From Rostratula benghalensis (taxonomy: Eukaryota; Chordata; Aves; Charadriiformes; Rostratulidae), in contig VXAI01000013.1 of the NCBI GenBank assembly GCA_013399305.1, forward strand, positions 1,406,514-1,470,513: 64,000 nt of DNA, written 5' to 3'. The notes beneath the pieces are model-generated. The model did not search any database and was not told the DNA's origin. It saw nothing but the letters and a program-made list of their open reading frames with translations. How positions within the stretch are numbered: the first letter of the stretch is position 1; each line of letters starts with the position of its first letter. Below are positions 40,132 through 52,469 of this stretch, one piece after another. The position numbers and the translations under genes were made by a program.

Positions 40132-42951
40132 AATTCTCCACTGATTACCGAAATGTTGGCAATGATTTTATCTTGTAGAATGGTTTGCTATTCTTTTTGT
40201 ACAACAAAAATATTTGTGAACTCATACAGATTGAAGTTTCAGCCAGAAAATTTCAAAAACTTTGAACCCTTTTTAATGTGTGCCATTTCAGTTTTCCACT
40301 TGGAAACATTTTGCTTCAGAAACTGCCTATGTTTATTTTTAACTCCCTGCAAGTGGGAAAATGTAAAAATGGTTTGCATCAGATGTAGAAGTTCTAATCA
40401 CAATAAAATTTGCGAAAAAAAGGGATTGAAAGATTACCATACAAAAAAGAAAAGAAAAAAACATCATGAAATAGTTTAATTCATTTCTCTGTTAAGATAG
40501 CAAATTGCAATAATTCCACAAAATCCATCAGCCATCTAAACCTGAGCTGTGAAATTATTATTATTAGGGAGCTTTTCCTCTAATGTCAAACCTAAACCAT
40601 CTTGTCTGCAATTAAAGCCCATTATTTCTTTTCCTACACAAAAGTTCTTGCAGAAAAAAGTTTCTTTTTTTAGCTACTTTTTACATGTTGAAGGCTCATT
40701 TTTCCCTTCTCTGCATTAAACACCACCAGCAGTATGTACTACTAGACATTTTTCTTTAAGTTGAAAATTAAATCTGTCCTGTTGTTTGAAAATAGGGCTA
40801 GCTTCACACTGCAGGAAACTTCCCAAAAGATGAAGGTAGCAGGGCTTATGCTGCTTTGTCTTCTTCTGCTGCCGCTGGTAGGAGAATTAAGAGCAGGAAA
40901 GGGACAGGAAAGAAATGGCTAGATGAGTAACATCATGAGAGGAGAATAGGCTTTGGACCTTTCTGGATCCAAATGTTTCTCACCCAGTTGTTACTGAAAA
41001 TGTATGTGCTTAACACATACTTTTTTATTTCTGTAAATCTTATTTACATGATCCTGAATCCTGGAGTCAGACTTCTCCTTTGATCACCTTGCAAGAGTAA
41101 GAGCATGACCACCATCTAGACCAGCAGCGTCAGGTGGACTCATCAATATGTTTTGTGTAATTAATTAGGTGCTGCTGCTTATTCCTAGATCTCAGTGAAC
41201 CATTTTAATTCTTTGCTGTGGTCTAATATCAACAGAAAAGCTGCAAAAAATTGCAGAAAATTATATTCCATAGATCCATTTAGTATATATTCTCAAGATA
41301 TCTGAAATTGTTGCTTTTTCTGTGCCCTTTGAAGTAGGAATCATTTTTAGCACTACCTATTTCTGTAGCCTCGTGACTCCAACTGATTATTCAAATACAA
41401 AAGGAAATCTGTACTTTTTTGAATCTGATTAAACAGTCACCGCTCAGACTTTGAGGTTTGTTGTCACTTTAAAGCCTTCATTAACAGCAGAAGCAAAACT
41501 GTCTTAAAATGCCTGCTTAAACATCAGATTCCTCCAAATTATGCTGTGTTGGTCATATAGACTCCAGACTGATGGACCTGCAGCCCATCAGCCCAGCAAA
41601 TACAGATTTAACGGAAAATCACTCAATAATTTCAGTTAATTTTAGAAGAAACTCTAGCTAATGCATTTTGATATGTTGGACGGGTAGTGATGAATCAGCA
41701 CGTAGAAACAGTGGTTTAACGGTCAAGAATTGGGAACAGTGAGAAGTCAGTTCTAGCTAGTCGGGTTGTGGATACTGGAGAAAAAGAGAGGTCTTCAAAC
41801 GGTCTAAACAAAAGAAATTTGGATAACATAAATGGTATCCCCCAAATATACCGATTCTGCAACAGGAGTGATCCAGCAGGGATGAAAATATACCCTACCA
41901 TTTAGGTCACTGGCTGTACACTTAAGGTGTAAGTACCTTACAGTATTAGACTCCAATACTTTAATAGATACCTATATGTCCACCGTTGAGGAAAGACAAC
42001 TGACTTTAAATATTTTAATGTTTTCAGAAGTGTCTTCCATAATAGACAAATATTAACCTAAAAGATATTAATTTGTCAAGACAAACGAAACATAAATCTG
42101 TGCAACTTTGCAGAATGCAAGAATATTGACTGAGAAATAACATGTTGTAAATACCTTTACATTATTTTTGTGTTTTTGTTCTGTTTGAGCTGCTAGTTGT
42201 CGCGTATTCTCTGGAAATCAGTCTCTTTCCGGACTTCACAGATTTTGCTGTAATGTGTATTGTTTTTAAGTAGTTAAAACAAGAAATTAAATCAAACAGC
42301 TACTTTAAAATTTCTTATTTGATACCTATTTTCCCGCAGTTGTAAATGTCTCAGTGTGAGTCTCTGAATCTCACCTTGTGCAATGGTAAAAGTCCCATTC
42401 TAAAGATTTGCTCAGTTTGTTCACCTCCTTCAGAGTTAACGTTTGCATTTCCACTCTCGAAGCAGAGGAGGAGAAAGAAAATCAATCAAGGGGAAAATCT
42501 GAAAATATCTGTTAAAAACAGACCCATAAGAAATCTGGAATATGAAGGAAGACAGAATAAGGGGAAGGCAGGGCCAAGTCCTCTTTCTCTCTGTCTCCAG
42601 GCAGTTACTTTTCAGTTCCACCCTTGACAAAGATTGTCAGAAATTGTAAGGGGTGAGCAGAGGGAAAGGGATCATGGTCACACATAACTTCTGTCCAGAT
42701 CAACCCTTTTCTCTGTGTCTGGGGAAAACAGTGGGCATTGGAGCAGCCTGGCAGTTGCTCCGTTTACTCAAGAGCTCCTGTCTATATCAGAATAGTAATT
42801 CTTATTAAGTCTACTATGCGTTATAGTAAACCTTTCCAAGGTGTTAGGGTATCTTCAGCATTTTAACATATACACAATTTAGTTCACTTATATCAAGTAA
42901 ACTGGCTGAGAACAAGTTTTCTGTGCTTGCTTTCCTACAACTCCTTTAAAA

Positions 42952-42978
42952 CAAGCAAGCAAGCAAACAAGCAAACAA
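42952..42978. repeat. (CAAG)n / (CAAA)n simple repeat
   Basis: About six 4-bp units, CAAG mixed with CAAA. Confidence 0.88.
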
Positions 42979-44314
42979 CCGTAACAGGATAAAAGAGGTG
43001 AGTTTAGTTTTTTGTTGCCAAAACTTTTGGTTCATGGCTGTAACTTTTCAGTAATAATATATTAATTTTAGCCTAAACTTTAGGTTGGGACAAAATTCAG
43101 CCCATAAAAGTACTTAAATCTTATCTCTGTGGGAGAACTGTTTAACTAAGTTTATACTCATTTAGTGAAAATGAATTATGTTTGTAAGCACTTCATAATT
43201 TTATTGTGTTTTCACAATAAGGTCTTAATGAGAAAATTTTCCACAAGAAAAATTATGCTTAACATGGTTCTCCTACGTCTTTGTGGTGTATTTGTACTAA
43301 ATGAGCAGCTCATCCATCAGAATGAAGTATTCAAGTCCCTTAAAGACCATTGTGCTAATTTAGTGCTATCATTTGATTAATACTCAGTGCCTCCACTTCT
43401 CCAAAATAAGGGGGTTTTTTTTCTCTTTTTTCTACTTTAACATGCATTTAGGGAATCATATCTAACAACCTGCCATCTTTTTGCGTTAAGACCCAGCAGT
43501 ATGAAATGAACTTACACAGACAGTTAAAACATTCATATTTCAATCAGCACATAAAGAAATGGAGATAGAGTTTCTAAATGGAGAAGCAGAGAATGGTGAA
43601 ACCCCACAACTTTAAATACAGTACAGATGAATTTTAACTCTACATGCACTTATTTGGTTTTGGTAGTCCTGAAACCCATTCCCAGGAAGCACAATAGAAC
43701 TTGTATTAATTTCAATCCTGCCATGGCATACCTGTATGGATTGTATACTGTGAGAAGCTAGTACCAGCAGTCAATATAGCAGTAAATAGATTATGATCAA
43801 TTAGTATCTTATTAATTAAAAAAAAAGTTTTATATTGTGCCTCACATCTGCAGCACAAGAGTAGAGATGAGGCAGAGCAAAGATTTATCGTAGATAAGAG
43901 GCTGAGATGAATAATTGTACTGATGAGAAACTTTTCAACAAAATTATTAAGATTTATTTTACAACAATTTCAATGTTTCATTGGAACGTATTCATTTCAA
44001 CAAAGCTTTTTTAAGAAGGCTTCCTATTTACAAGATGGAGAACTGGGGTAACAGGAGTCCAAGGTCAGTGTCCACAGGTTGTGAACGGGACAGAGAGGAT
44101 TCATAGGTGAGTACGTGCCAAGTTCAAATGAGGCCGTAAATCTGAGTCTCCCATACCCCATGGGACTGGTCTGACTACAGCACTGTCAACTATTCTGACA
44201 AGAAGTTAAGAGGATTTCTGCCTTAAAAGAAATTTTAAAAATTAAAAAAATTAGCATAGTAAGACCTTTGGCACTGATGAAAGATGAAACCAAACTGGAA
44301 AACCTGAAACATTT

Positions 44315-44700
44315 TGTACTGGTTCTGGCTGAAACAGAGTTAACTTTCCTTGCAGCAGCAGCTCACATTGAGCTGTGTTTTGGGTTTGTGGCTAAAACAG
44401 GGTTGACAATGTACCAGTGTTTTGGCTAGCACTGAGCAGCTGCTTGCCAGCACCAAGGCCGCCTCTGTTTTTCACTCTGCCCCTCAAGTGAGTAGGCTGG
44501 AGCTGGGCAAGAGGCTCAGGGGACACAGCCAAGGCTGCTGACCTGAACTGGCCAAAGGCATATTCCACATTTGCTTATTAAAATGTTTTTATCTTGACCC
44601 ATGACTTTTTCTCACAACTGCTTTTCCTGTACCCTCCCTGATCCCACTGGGAGCAGGCAGTGACCCAGCAGCCGTGTGGGTACTTTGCTGCCAGCCAAGG
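44315..44700 (+). mobile_element. ERV LTR, family B, internally deleted
   Basis: Begins near TGTACTGGTTCTGGCTGAAA, then CAGAGTTAACTTTCCTTGCA, GGGGACACAGCCAAGGCTGC and CAAAGGCATATTCCACATTT. It then jumps straight to the 3' part (ATTAAAATGTTTTTATCTTG, ACCCATGACTTTTTCTCAC). The TATA and leader part present in copy 1 is missing. It ends in a diverged version of the GGCTGGGGTTAAACC terminus. About 385 bp instead of roughly 590. Confidence 0.75.
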
Positions 44701-47629
44701 CCTTTTTCTAACAAAATTCACTGAGCAACTGAGTTAGTGATTAAGTTCTAAATTTATCAGCTGATTAAAAAGGAAGCTGTAATTTGGTGACTGAGGCAGA
44801 AGTGTGTTCAGTTCAACTCCTATCTCTGTCCCAGGCTTCCTTCATGGCCTTGGACAAGTCACTGAATTTCTGATGTCCTTAGACAACTCCCTAAATGTCT
44901 GCCTCAGCCTCTTGTCTCTTAGCCAGAGGTAACAACACTTCCTATTACGTTCTTTTGCCACATCTAAATTCCAGCCAAGCCCCCAGAAGGGTGTGGGCTG
45001 TGGTACAATGCCAAACCAAACACAGGCAAGAGATCAAAGCCCAAGCAGCAGGGTAAGCAATACCACAGAAAACTGAACACAAGCAGTGGAAGCGCATTTC
45101 CCGTCAATGATCATTAAAAGTTACCTTCAGAAGTACTTTCATAAATCCACAAATCTGTCTATGCACGCATCAAGTATATAATAATTTATTGATTAGCTCT
45201 GCATACTTGATTGAAGTAAGGGGCCACCCCAGCTAATGTTTTTTGCTGCAGACCTACGCACATGCTCTAAAGAAGATTTCACTGGTGCTGTCAGTTACGG
45301 GCGGTACTCGTAGGTGGTTGCACAGTGTGATGCCAATTAGGAGGCTTTTTTCCCCGAGTCTTTTTCTCACCATCTTTTGAGATGTGGTTTCCCCTCAATC
45401 CTTTAAATAGTTTTCCACCAACAGGAGGCTTCTATTTTTACCAAAACTAACTTAATGGCAGCAGCAGCAGCACTATGCCACGTGTCCCCCTTTGCCTTTC
45501 TCTAGGAATGGTTTCCCTCCTGCGTGCATTGAAGTTAATAAGTTGTCATCTAAACTTATGGCCATGTGGCCTCTGGGTTCATTTCATAGCAGATCCCATG
45601 AAGATCAGAAAAGACTTCTTAATCTTTCATAATTTTGTGTGCTTGAGTGGACAAGCATCTAGTGCAAAGATTTCACATATTCCCTTGCTGCAAACACGAC
45701 AGCTAAGCAAGCTCACCCTCAGCTTTTTAACTGTTTTTTGACTTTCTTTAGCTGGCAATGGTACACATATGGCTAACATTATAGAGAGACAGCTGAATGC
45801 AAGAACAAATAAGAACTTCAAACTGTCCCCCAAACTAATTTTCAGAAGGACAAGTAATAAAACAGACTTAGGGAGTTCATTAACTACACCTAACCCTAAG
45901 ACTGATTGAATACATCACCGTCAATGCCAGTAACCTGGGACACGGGAGATAGTGTCACATTAACTACAATTAGTGAAAATACTGAATGTTAAATATGAAA
46001 CAAGACCGGAGTTTCAAAGCCAAAACTTTTTATTGCTGAGGTGTGAAAATGCTAATGGTTTATTTTTATGCAAGTAACTTGGATGAAGCATGGGAGATTT
46101 GATGGACACTTGGAGCAATTGCAGTAATAAGACAGCAGCGAGAGCAGGGTCTCTGGTGTACAAAGCTCTGGAGGAGTTGTCAGGCGACTATCTGCTGCTG
46201 CTGTTTTCTTTGACCTTATTTTTTTTTATTCTGACTCTAAACTGAGAACTCTGCCCTCATTTTCTGTGCAGCCTCCTTCTCCTCGTCTAAAAATTAGGAC
46301 TTTTTAAATAGGAGCTGGTTTGCTGTTCTTTGTCAAATTCAGGTTGTTTTTTGGGGTTTTTTTCTGATTTCTGGTTGGCATAGTCTCTGATAAATCAAAT
46401 AATTCAGTAATGTCTGTAACATTTCTAACATTTCTTTCTTACACCTTATTTTGATGAGAAGTGTTTTTCTCTTTTTCAGAAGATCTTCTGAAAAACAGAA
46501 GATACAATATGGGTTTACACATTTTGGTTTACCTATAATATCATTATCGTTCATAAACTAGCGCTTTTATACCTTTTAATGATATGCCTTGTATAAACAC
46601 CACTACAGACACCCTTGAAAGAATGCAAAATAATATTAAGTAAATAACGAACAGAATGTGAGAGTAAATAAACAAAAAGGGAGAGTAAAAACTCCAGCAT
46701 GTTTGCTTTTCTTTTCTTGGGAACCATCAATTCTAATGACTTATTCTATCTTTATTTTAACATATGAACTGGGGGTAGAGGGTGAAATTCAACCACAGTA
46801 GAATTAGACTCATGGAAATTAGCTAAAAAGCCAAAACCAAGTCATATTTAACCTGTCATGAGGCAGCTGAACAATTAGGAAGCAGCAATGCAGCGTTGAA
46901 GAGACTGTCTGGGCCACCAAGGGCAATCACCCGTTACGGCACACAATTGAGTTGCATAGTTACTGACACAAAATTATTAAGGCACCTTTCTTTGTTGCTT
47001 TGCCCAGTTAAATTTTAATGCCCGGTTGCCTCTCCCCTACTGCTTCAGTGGCCTCATGTCAGATCCATTGCAGAAAGCTGTCTGTCTGTCTTTGCCCAAG
47101 CATTAATGCATTGTGTGAATCCCAGAGGGGAAACACTGCTGCACCGAGTGCCTTCATCGGGATTCTTCAAACCCCAGGACATCTGCTCTCTGCTGTGTAA
47201 CGTCTTGTGGTTTGCTCGGTTTCACGCGTACCCGTTTGCTGTTATAATACCCATTTTCAGTGAAAGAGATACAGCTGGGGAAGAACAGTTTGATGGGGAC
47301 ATGAAAAATCAGAATTGCTATAAAAGAAAATCTTGTGATAAATAAAGCTGGCCCTTCTTACTTTCTTTTTAAGTAATCTTTGTTTTACAATAATATGATT
47401 TTATCTGTCTTCATTATATTTTGCCATAACATGGTACGTACCAATGGACTAAAGAGAAAAACTAAAGATGCAGCATTTTAGGAACACCATCGTAATCTTT
47501 AATAATTTTTTTAAATGTGTCCTAGGAAAAGAACACAGGACATGATTGGTTTCTTCACAACTCCTAATTTAAAGCGTTACAAAACCTCTGTGAACTCTGC
47601 ACACTGAAAAATTAGAGGACCTTCAGGAA
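44701..47629. other. Intergenic, one SINE relic, otherwise unassigned
   Basis: Contains the SINE-like relic at 44.8 kb. A block at 46860-47345 is more base-balanced, has no repeat signature and ends with AATAAA near 47340. It might be a conserved noncoding element or a terminal exon of a noncoding transcript; sequence alone does not decide. Confidence 0.45.
44810..44945 (+). mobile_element. MIR/CORE-like SINE relic
   Basis: TTCATGGCCTTGGACAAGTC followed by ACTGAATTTC, CTGCCTCAGCCTCTTG and AACAACACTTCCTATTACG follows the order of ancient amniote SINE text (TGACCTTGGGCAAGTCACTTAA, GCCTCAGTTTCC, AATAACACTTCCT). A small internal duplication of the AGACAACTCCCTAAATGTCT kind is present. Best of the three such relics here. 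Confidence 0.5.
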
Positions 47630-48233
47630 GAAGGCTAATGGTACCCTGAGCTGCATTAGACAAAGTATCACCAGCAGGTTGAAGGAGGAGATCTTTCCCC
47701 TGGACTCAGCACTGATGAGGCCACAGATGGGGTCCTGTGTTCAGTTCTGGGGTCCTCTCCACAAGAAAGACATGGACATACTGGAAAGTGTCCAGCAAAG
47801 GGCGGTAACGATGATGAAGGAACTGGAGCATCTCATCTGTGAGGAAAGTCTGCTAGAGCTGGGACTTCAACCTGGAGAAAAGGTGGCTGAGGAGGATCTT
47901 ATCAATGTGTATAGATACCTGAAGGGAAGGCATAAAGAAGGCAGAGCCAGGCTCTTTACAGTGGTGTCCAGTGACAGGACCAGGGGCAACAGGCACAAAC
48001 AGAAACAGAGGAGGCTCTGCTTGAACACCTGGAAACAGTTGTCACTGTGGGGGTGACCGAGCACTGGCACAGGCTGCCCAGGGATGTTGGGGAGTCTCCA
48101 TCCTTGGAGATATTAAAAAGCTGTCTGGACATGGTCCAAAGCGACTGGCTCTAGGTAGCCCCACTTGAGCAGTGATTTGGACCAGACACCTCCAGAGGTC
48201 CCTGCCAACCTCAGCCATTCTGTGTTTCTGTGA
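47630..48233 (+). mobile_element. CR1 LINE 3' fragment with ORF2 C-terminus
   Basis: About 600 bp of CR1 in sense orientation. A 125-codon frame (47679-48056) covers the C-terminal tail of ORF2, downstream of the reverse-transcriptase domain; visible pieces are GSCVQFWGPLHKKDMDILES and EEDLINVYRYLKG, then SSDRTRGNRHK. The catalytic domains and the ORF1 part are absent, so it is an inactive remnant. The frame is lost near the end (a stop in LSLWG). The 3' end TCAGCCATTCTGTGTTTCTG carries the CR1 octamer repeat. Longest CR1 copy in the window. Confidence 0.95.
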
Positions 48234-51200
48234 CACCACAAGCACCTACCACGTTTTAAACAGTCCAACACAATCCTCCACCTGCTGTACCTAAACCCTT
48301 CAGAATCAACAACCCAAGCCCCAAGAAACAGGACTAATCTCATGCACAGTAACGTGTCATCTCCAGGACACCTTTCACTATCAGATCTACCTTGTTCAAA
48401 AGGCCGAAAGTGAGAAATTTTCAGCGTATTTACCTAGAATTAGGTGCCTTCCTTACTTTACACTGCTCACTTTCCACGGCCAGGGAAGTAAATTGAACAG
48501 CAATAGCTGATGTGATTTGTAAATGTAATAGTCAGTAGAAGAATGTAAGAAAGCCTTTGTAATTGTTAAGAGTAGATATGTTGGTGTACAACATGAAACG
48601 AGGTAAAGGCTGCCTGTCAACCAACGAAAGCTATGAAGTACAATCTTATTCTTAGAAGATTTTGAGATGCCTTCTCTGATTCAGGTTAATTTGCCAGCTG
48701 AGTAAGAGCTGAGAATACTTCAGAAAAATGAAGACGACAAGGATGGATTTACTTAAGAAATGCCTTTACACTTTCTCTTGGATGAAAGTATTACTCTTTC
48801 CCCCAAAACAACCGCCAAAGAACTTGGGTGGGTGAAACCTATTTTGTTCAGGAAGCCATGCTAAGGGCTGCTTGATCCTACTCAGTACCAAAAACTCTAA
48901 ACATTTCATTACCTATTGCAGACCAGCTGCAACTGTGTTTAATTTACGTACACAAAACATTTAAATAGCAGTTGAAATATTAAAAATAATTACATCCAAG
49001 ATAAACAGGAATTTAAGAGATCTTTATAGAATAAAGTCAGTCAGTTTAAAGATCTCTGATTGAAAAGGCAATAATGGAAACTCAGAAAAAAAATATAACA
49101 ATTTATGAACACAAAATGCTGATGCACCTCTTTTCTTCCAGTGAGACACTACAAAAAGCCTTTTTTCTACACTGTTGAAATCCCCACTTAGAGTAATCTT
49201 TTCATTAAAAGTTAGGACGATTTTTCTAATGTAATCAACAATGTAACCAAACCCCATGTTTTTCTCAACTGGAAACACCTGCTGACAAGTACTGTGTTAC
49301 ACAATTTCAGAAGAAATAAACATCTGTGGAAAGGAGCAGACAATTACGCAGCAAATTAGATTAGCTTGGTTCAAATTATTTGATGAAGTTGATTTGAAAA
49401 ATTGATCTTCATGCTTCATCAGCGTCTTAACAGCATCTTGTATACATTCTCCCCATAATCTTCATCTGGCAGAAGTGCAGAGAAGTAACTTCAATTTCAC
49501 TTTTCTTCTAAAACATATAAACGAAGGGTGACTCAGTTGCATAGTCATAAAAATGAATGTTATAGAAAAGGCATAAAATTTCAATAGCTAGCTAAGTTCA
49601 CATACAGCCTGACTGCAGTCTTACTTGCTTTCTGTTTATCTTGTAATTTTCCTTGNNNNNNNNNNNNNNNNNNNNNNNNNNNNNNNNNNNNNNNNNNNNN
49701 NTTATTCTGCCCTCTGTCTCCAACTAGTATGAGAAGATAGACCAGGGTTACTGCAGTCACTATACTGATAGATTTTTAACACTATGGAAATAATCCAGAA
49801 GGATCTTGAATAACCTTAAAGTACAGCTACTGAGATATTTTTTCCCTGACCTGCAGGGATTTGACAGTAGTTTCTTTGCACGGGCAGAAAAATAAAGCTG
49901 AACTCAATTTCCAAAAAAAAGCTTTTAAAAAGCTTATTTATCAATTTCATGCTATTCCAAAAGAGTATTTTCAAAATGTCATTAGCTTGAATTTACTCTT
50001 TTTCTACCTTAAAAATTTTAGAGGCAATAAATCTTTTGAGGAAGAACTGATAGAATAAGTAAGTAATAAAATCTAAGTGCTGTTACACAACAATGTAAAC
50101 GAGCCAAACAAAAGGTGTTAACGTGGGCAGTAAATACAGGGCAGAGGGGAAAGTCTGTTCCTTTTGTGGATAATGACCTTTACCCACACGATCACACGGC
50201 AGAGCTAACTTTACTTAGTTCCCTTGTGAGTATCCTCAAGACAACCTTCCTTCGCCAGCTGGCAGGACAGAGCAATTGTCTCATCTCACGCCTTCACCTC
50301 CAAACTTGAGTATTTTTGTTGATAATTGCTGTGTTTGACTTGCCCAGTGTTACTAGCAGCGAGCAGCTCCCCTTGTAACACTACAGAAGGCACCCAGAGC
50401 CATAGACCTGTGAAAACAAAATCAACAGCTAAATAAAACAGTGTAGGAAGTTAGACACAGTCAGAGAGCCAGAAAATCCAGAGTTGTTGTTCTACATACC
50501 AGCTCTACAGTTAAAAATAAGCATTCCCAAAGCAGCCCCCTTGCAGCAAAAAAACATCAGAGAAAGCTATTTTTGATGGAATACAAATACTAGAAGCAGA
50601 AAAGACTGTTTACCAGCAAAACTTTAATAGCAGCACTTAGAAAATACTCAGTATTTGTGAATGTCGATGGTCTGTGTGAATCGCTCCCTCTAGTGTAAAA
50701 AATACAAAATCACAATCAATAAACATAACGAAATCACTGAATTTGGTAACAAATAGTGTTGGTTTTTTAGAAAAGTCATTCTCTGTTCACATTTTTTCCC
50801 TGAATATTGTTAACATGATTTCTCACATTTTAATACAAGAGATAACAAATTTTAACTTAGTTTCAGCTTCTGATCTGGAACTCTCACACTTTATTAGTGG
50901 AGAATGGAGTAGTGAATACGCAAACCTACACCCTGCATTTACTGCTGTAACACTCCCCAAGAAGTACATAAGATACAACGTGATGTTCACTTCCACACAC
51001 ACCCCACTAGAATACTAATTTCCACTCTGATTATGTTACAGTGATTAATGGTGCCAAAGAACTTGGTCTAAACTGTAGTGAGTCCCGTTGTGATGCGCAC
51101 ACATTCACGCAATTCTGTACCTGGTTAGGCCCTAGATTTTAGAAACAAAGCAGGCTTGGACCTCAGACTTCCTTTCCTAAATAGGTATGAAATGCCTTAA

Positions 51201-51833
51201 AAACACACAAGTCACATCCAAGACTGCCAAGTCTAAGAAACCCTTTTAGACTTTTACCCAATCTGAAGAGCCACTGGATGATACTCAACTTGGGCACAAG
51301 CAAGTATTGATACCAACCAGAACCACATCTGCACCCTCCTCTCAGACAGCACCTGGGAGGAATTCCTGGGACAACTTCCACCACACACAAAACAGAAATA
51401 CAGGGCAGCCTTTCACGTGTTTCATCAAAAGAATAGGCAGTGTGGTTTGTCAGGATGCCTAATGCTCATCATCAGTGATGTTTTCTAGCTCAGAATTCTC
51501 TTAAGTGCATACAGACACCTGTAAGACCAAAACAGCAAATTTATCTTCTCCAAAAACTGATGGAGCTGTCTCTGAAGATAAAAGACAGAAAACAAAACCT
51601 GGTAGTCTGAGCAAAATTAAATCTAAATCTTTCACTAAAGACGTGCGTAACCAATTTGTTACAGAATAATGAAATCAATGCTCTGCTACTGCCTACAAAA
51701 AAGGAGTTCTTTTTTGTCCCTCCTATGTTGCAACCATCAAAAGCAGTTGAGAACCTGGGAACCGTTCTAATGAATCATCTTGAAACTGTGTGTATACCTT
51801 GTTCTTACTGGGGTTTCACAGTTGACATTCTTA
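48234..51833. other. Intergenic, contains an assembly gap
   Basis: AT-rich, unassigned. Open frames are below about 95 codons. A gap of N lies at 49656-49701. Confidence 0.55.
49656..49701. other. Assembly gap, 46 N
   Basis: Forty-six consecutive N. Flanks are ordinary AT-rich sequence on both sides; the true length is unknown. Confidence 0.99.
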
Positions 51834-51953
51834 CCACAGAATAGCAGGGGTTTGAAGGGACTGCCAGAGATCATCTAACCCAACCCTGCTGCCAAAGCAG
51901 CACCCAGAGCAGGGTGCACAGGATTGTGGCCAGGTAGGTTTCGAGTATCTCCA
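51834..51953 (-). mobile_element. CR1 LINE 3' fragment, antisense
   Basis: ACCACAGAATAGCAGGGGTT, GAGATCATCTAACCCAACCC, CAGCACCCAGAGCAGGGTGC and GGCCAGGTAGGTTTCGAGTA. A more diverged copy, from a different CR1 subfamily than the one at 38.1 kb. Confidence 0.9.
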
Positions 51954-52261
51954 AGTACCAAATTATCACCTTCCTACTCCCACTGTAACTGCAATTTCAG
52001 CTTTCCAAGATCTGAAAGACCCAAACCCCCCATTTTCTAGGCTGCCAGAATGAGGCTGTGAATCATTATCCAGTTTGACACACCAAATTTTTCTGCCTGG
52101 TGGAACAAGTCTGAAATGCTATCTGATGCATCTCAACAACGGTCCTTACAGGATACCTGCCACAGCTACTCCCCCTAAAGTCGAGTTTACTGCCAAGACT
52201 GGGAAAAACATTTGCTTGATTAATTTCTGAAATTTATCCAACTAATCTTTGCAATTATTAG
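51954..52261. other. Intergenic between CR1 and the candidate exon
   Basis: About 300 bp of mixed composition with no recognised repeat. It could be the intron side of the candidate exon. Confidence 0.5.
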
Positions 52262-52412
52262 AGTCTGGTACAGGCAACTGGTCCCAGCCAGCGCAGTGTA
52301 ACTGGAACACCTACCACGCAGAGGGCTCAGTGAGGAAGATACTGAAAGCCACAACAGGCAAGGAAACCATCAGGCTCTTCAACTGGCGCCTCTGGAACAG
52401 CTCAGTTGTGGG
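52262..52412 (+). other. Candidate orphan exon, convergent with BRD1
   Basis: A block clearly GC-richer than its flanks. It has an acceptor (ATTATTAG) and a strong donor (GTAAGA at 52413-52418), and one plus frame is open for 49 codons plus 2 nt at each end. The frame is open from 52246 and meets TAA only by reading through the donor. The translation looks protein-like, with four Trp: GNWSQPAQCNWNTYHAEG near the start and ETIRLFNWRLWNSSVVG at the end. It has no Met, so it would be an internal exon. I do not recognise the family. It lies tail to tail with BRD1, about 60 bp past the inferred BRD1 end. It could equally be an unrecognised repeat or a chance open block. The polypyrimidine tract is weak. 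Confidence 0.3.
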
Positions 52413-52469
52413 GTAAGAAAAGGGGCACTACAGCAAAATCCCAGGGGCTAAATCCAGGACAAAATTAAC

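Larger units (their letters stand above)
38251..44314. other. Intergenic, mostly unassigned
   Basis: AT-rich DNA with a perfect palindrome at 40107 and a CAAG/CAAA repeat at 42952. Open frames reach 130 codons (38112-38504, which starts inside the CR1) and 117 codons (40126-40479), without recognisable domains. No gene identified. Confidence 0.5.

Noticed and set aside
47867..48343. Minus frames opposite the CR1 fragment
   Set aside because: Shadow frames of the CR1 sense strand.
1..52000. TAFA5 (FAM19A5) exons
   Set aside because: No segment resembling the cysteine-rich TAFA domain was seen in reading the frames.
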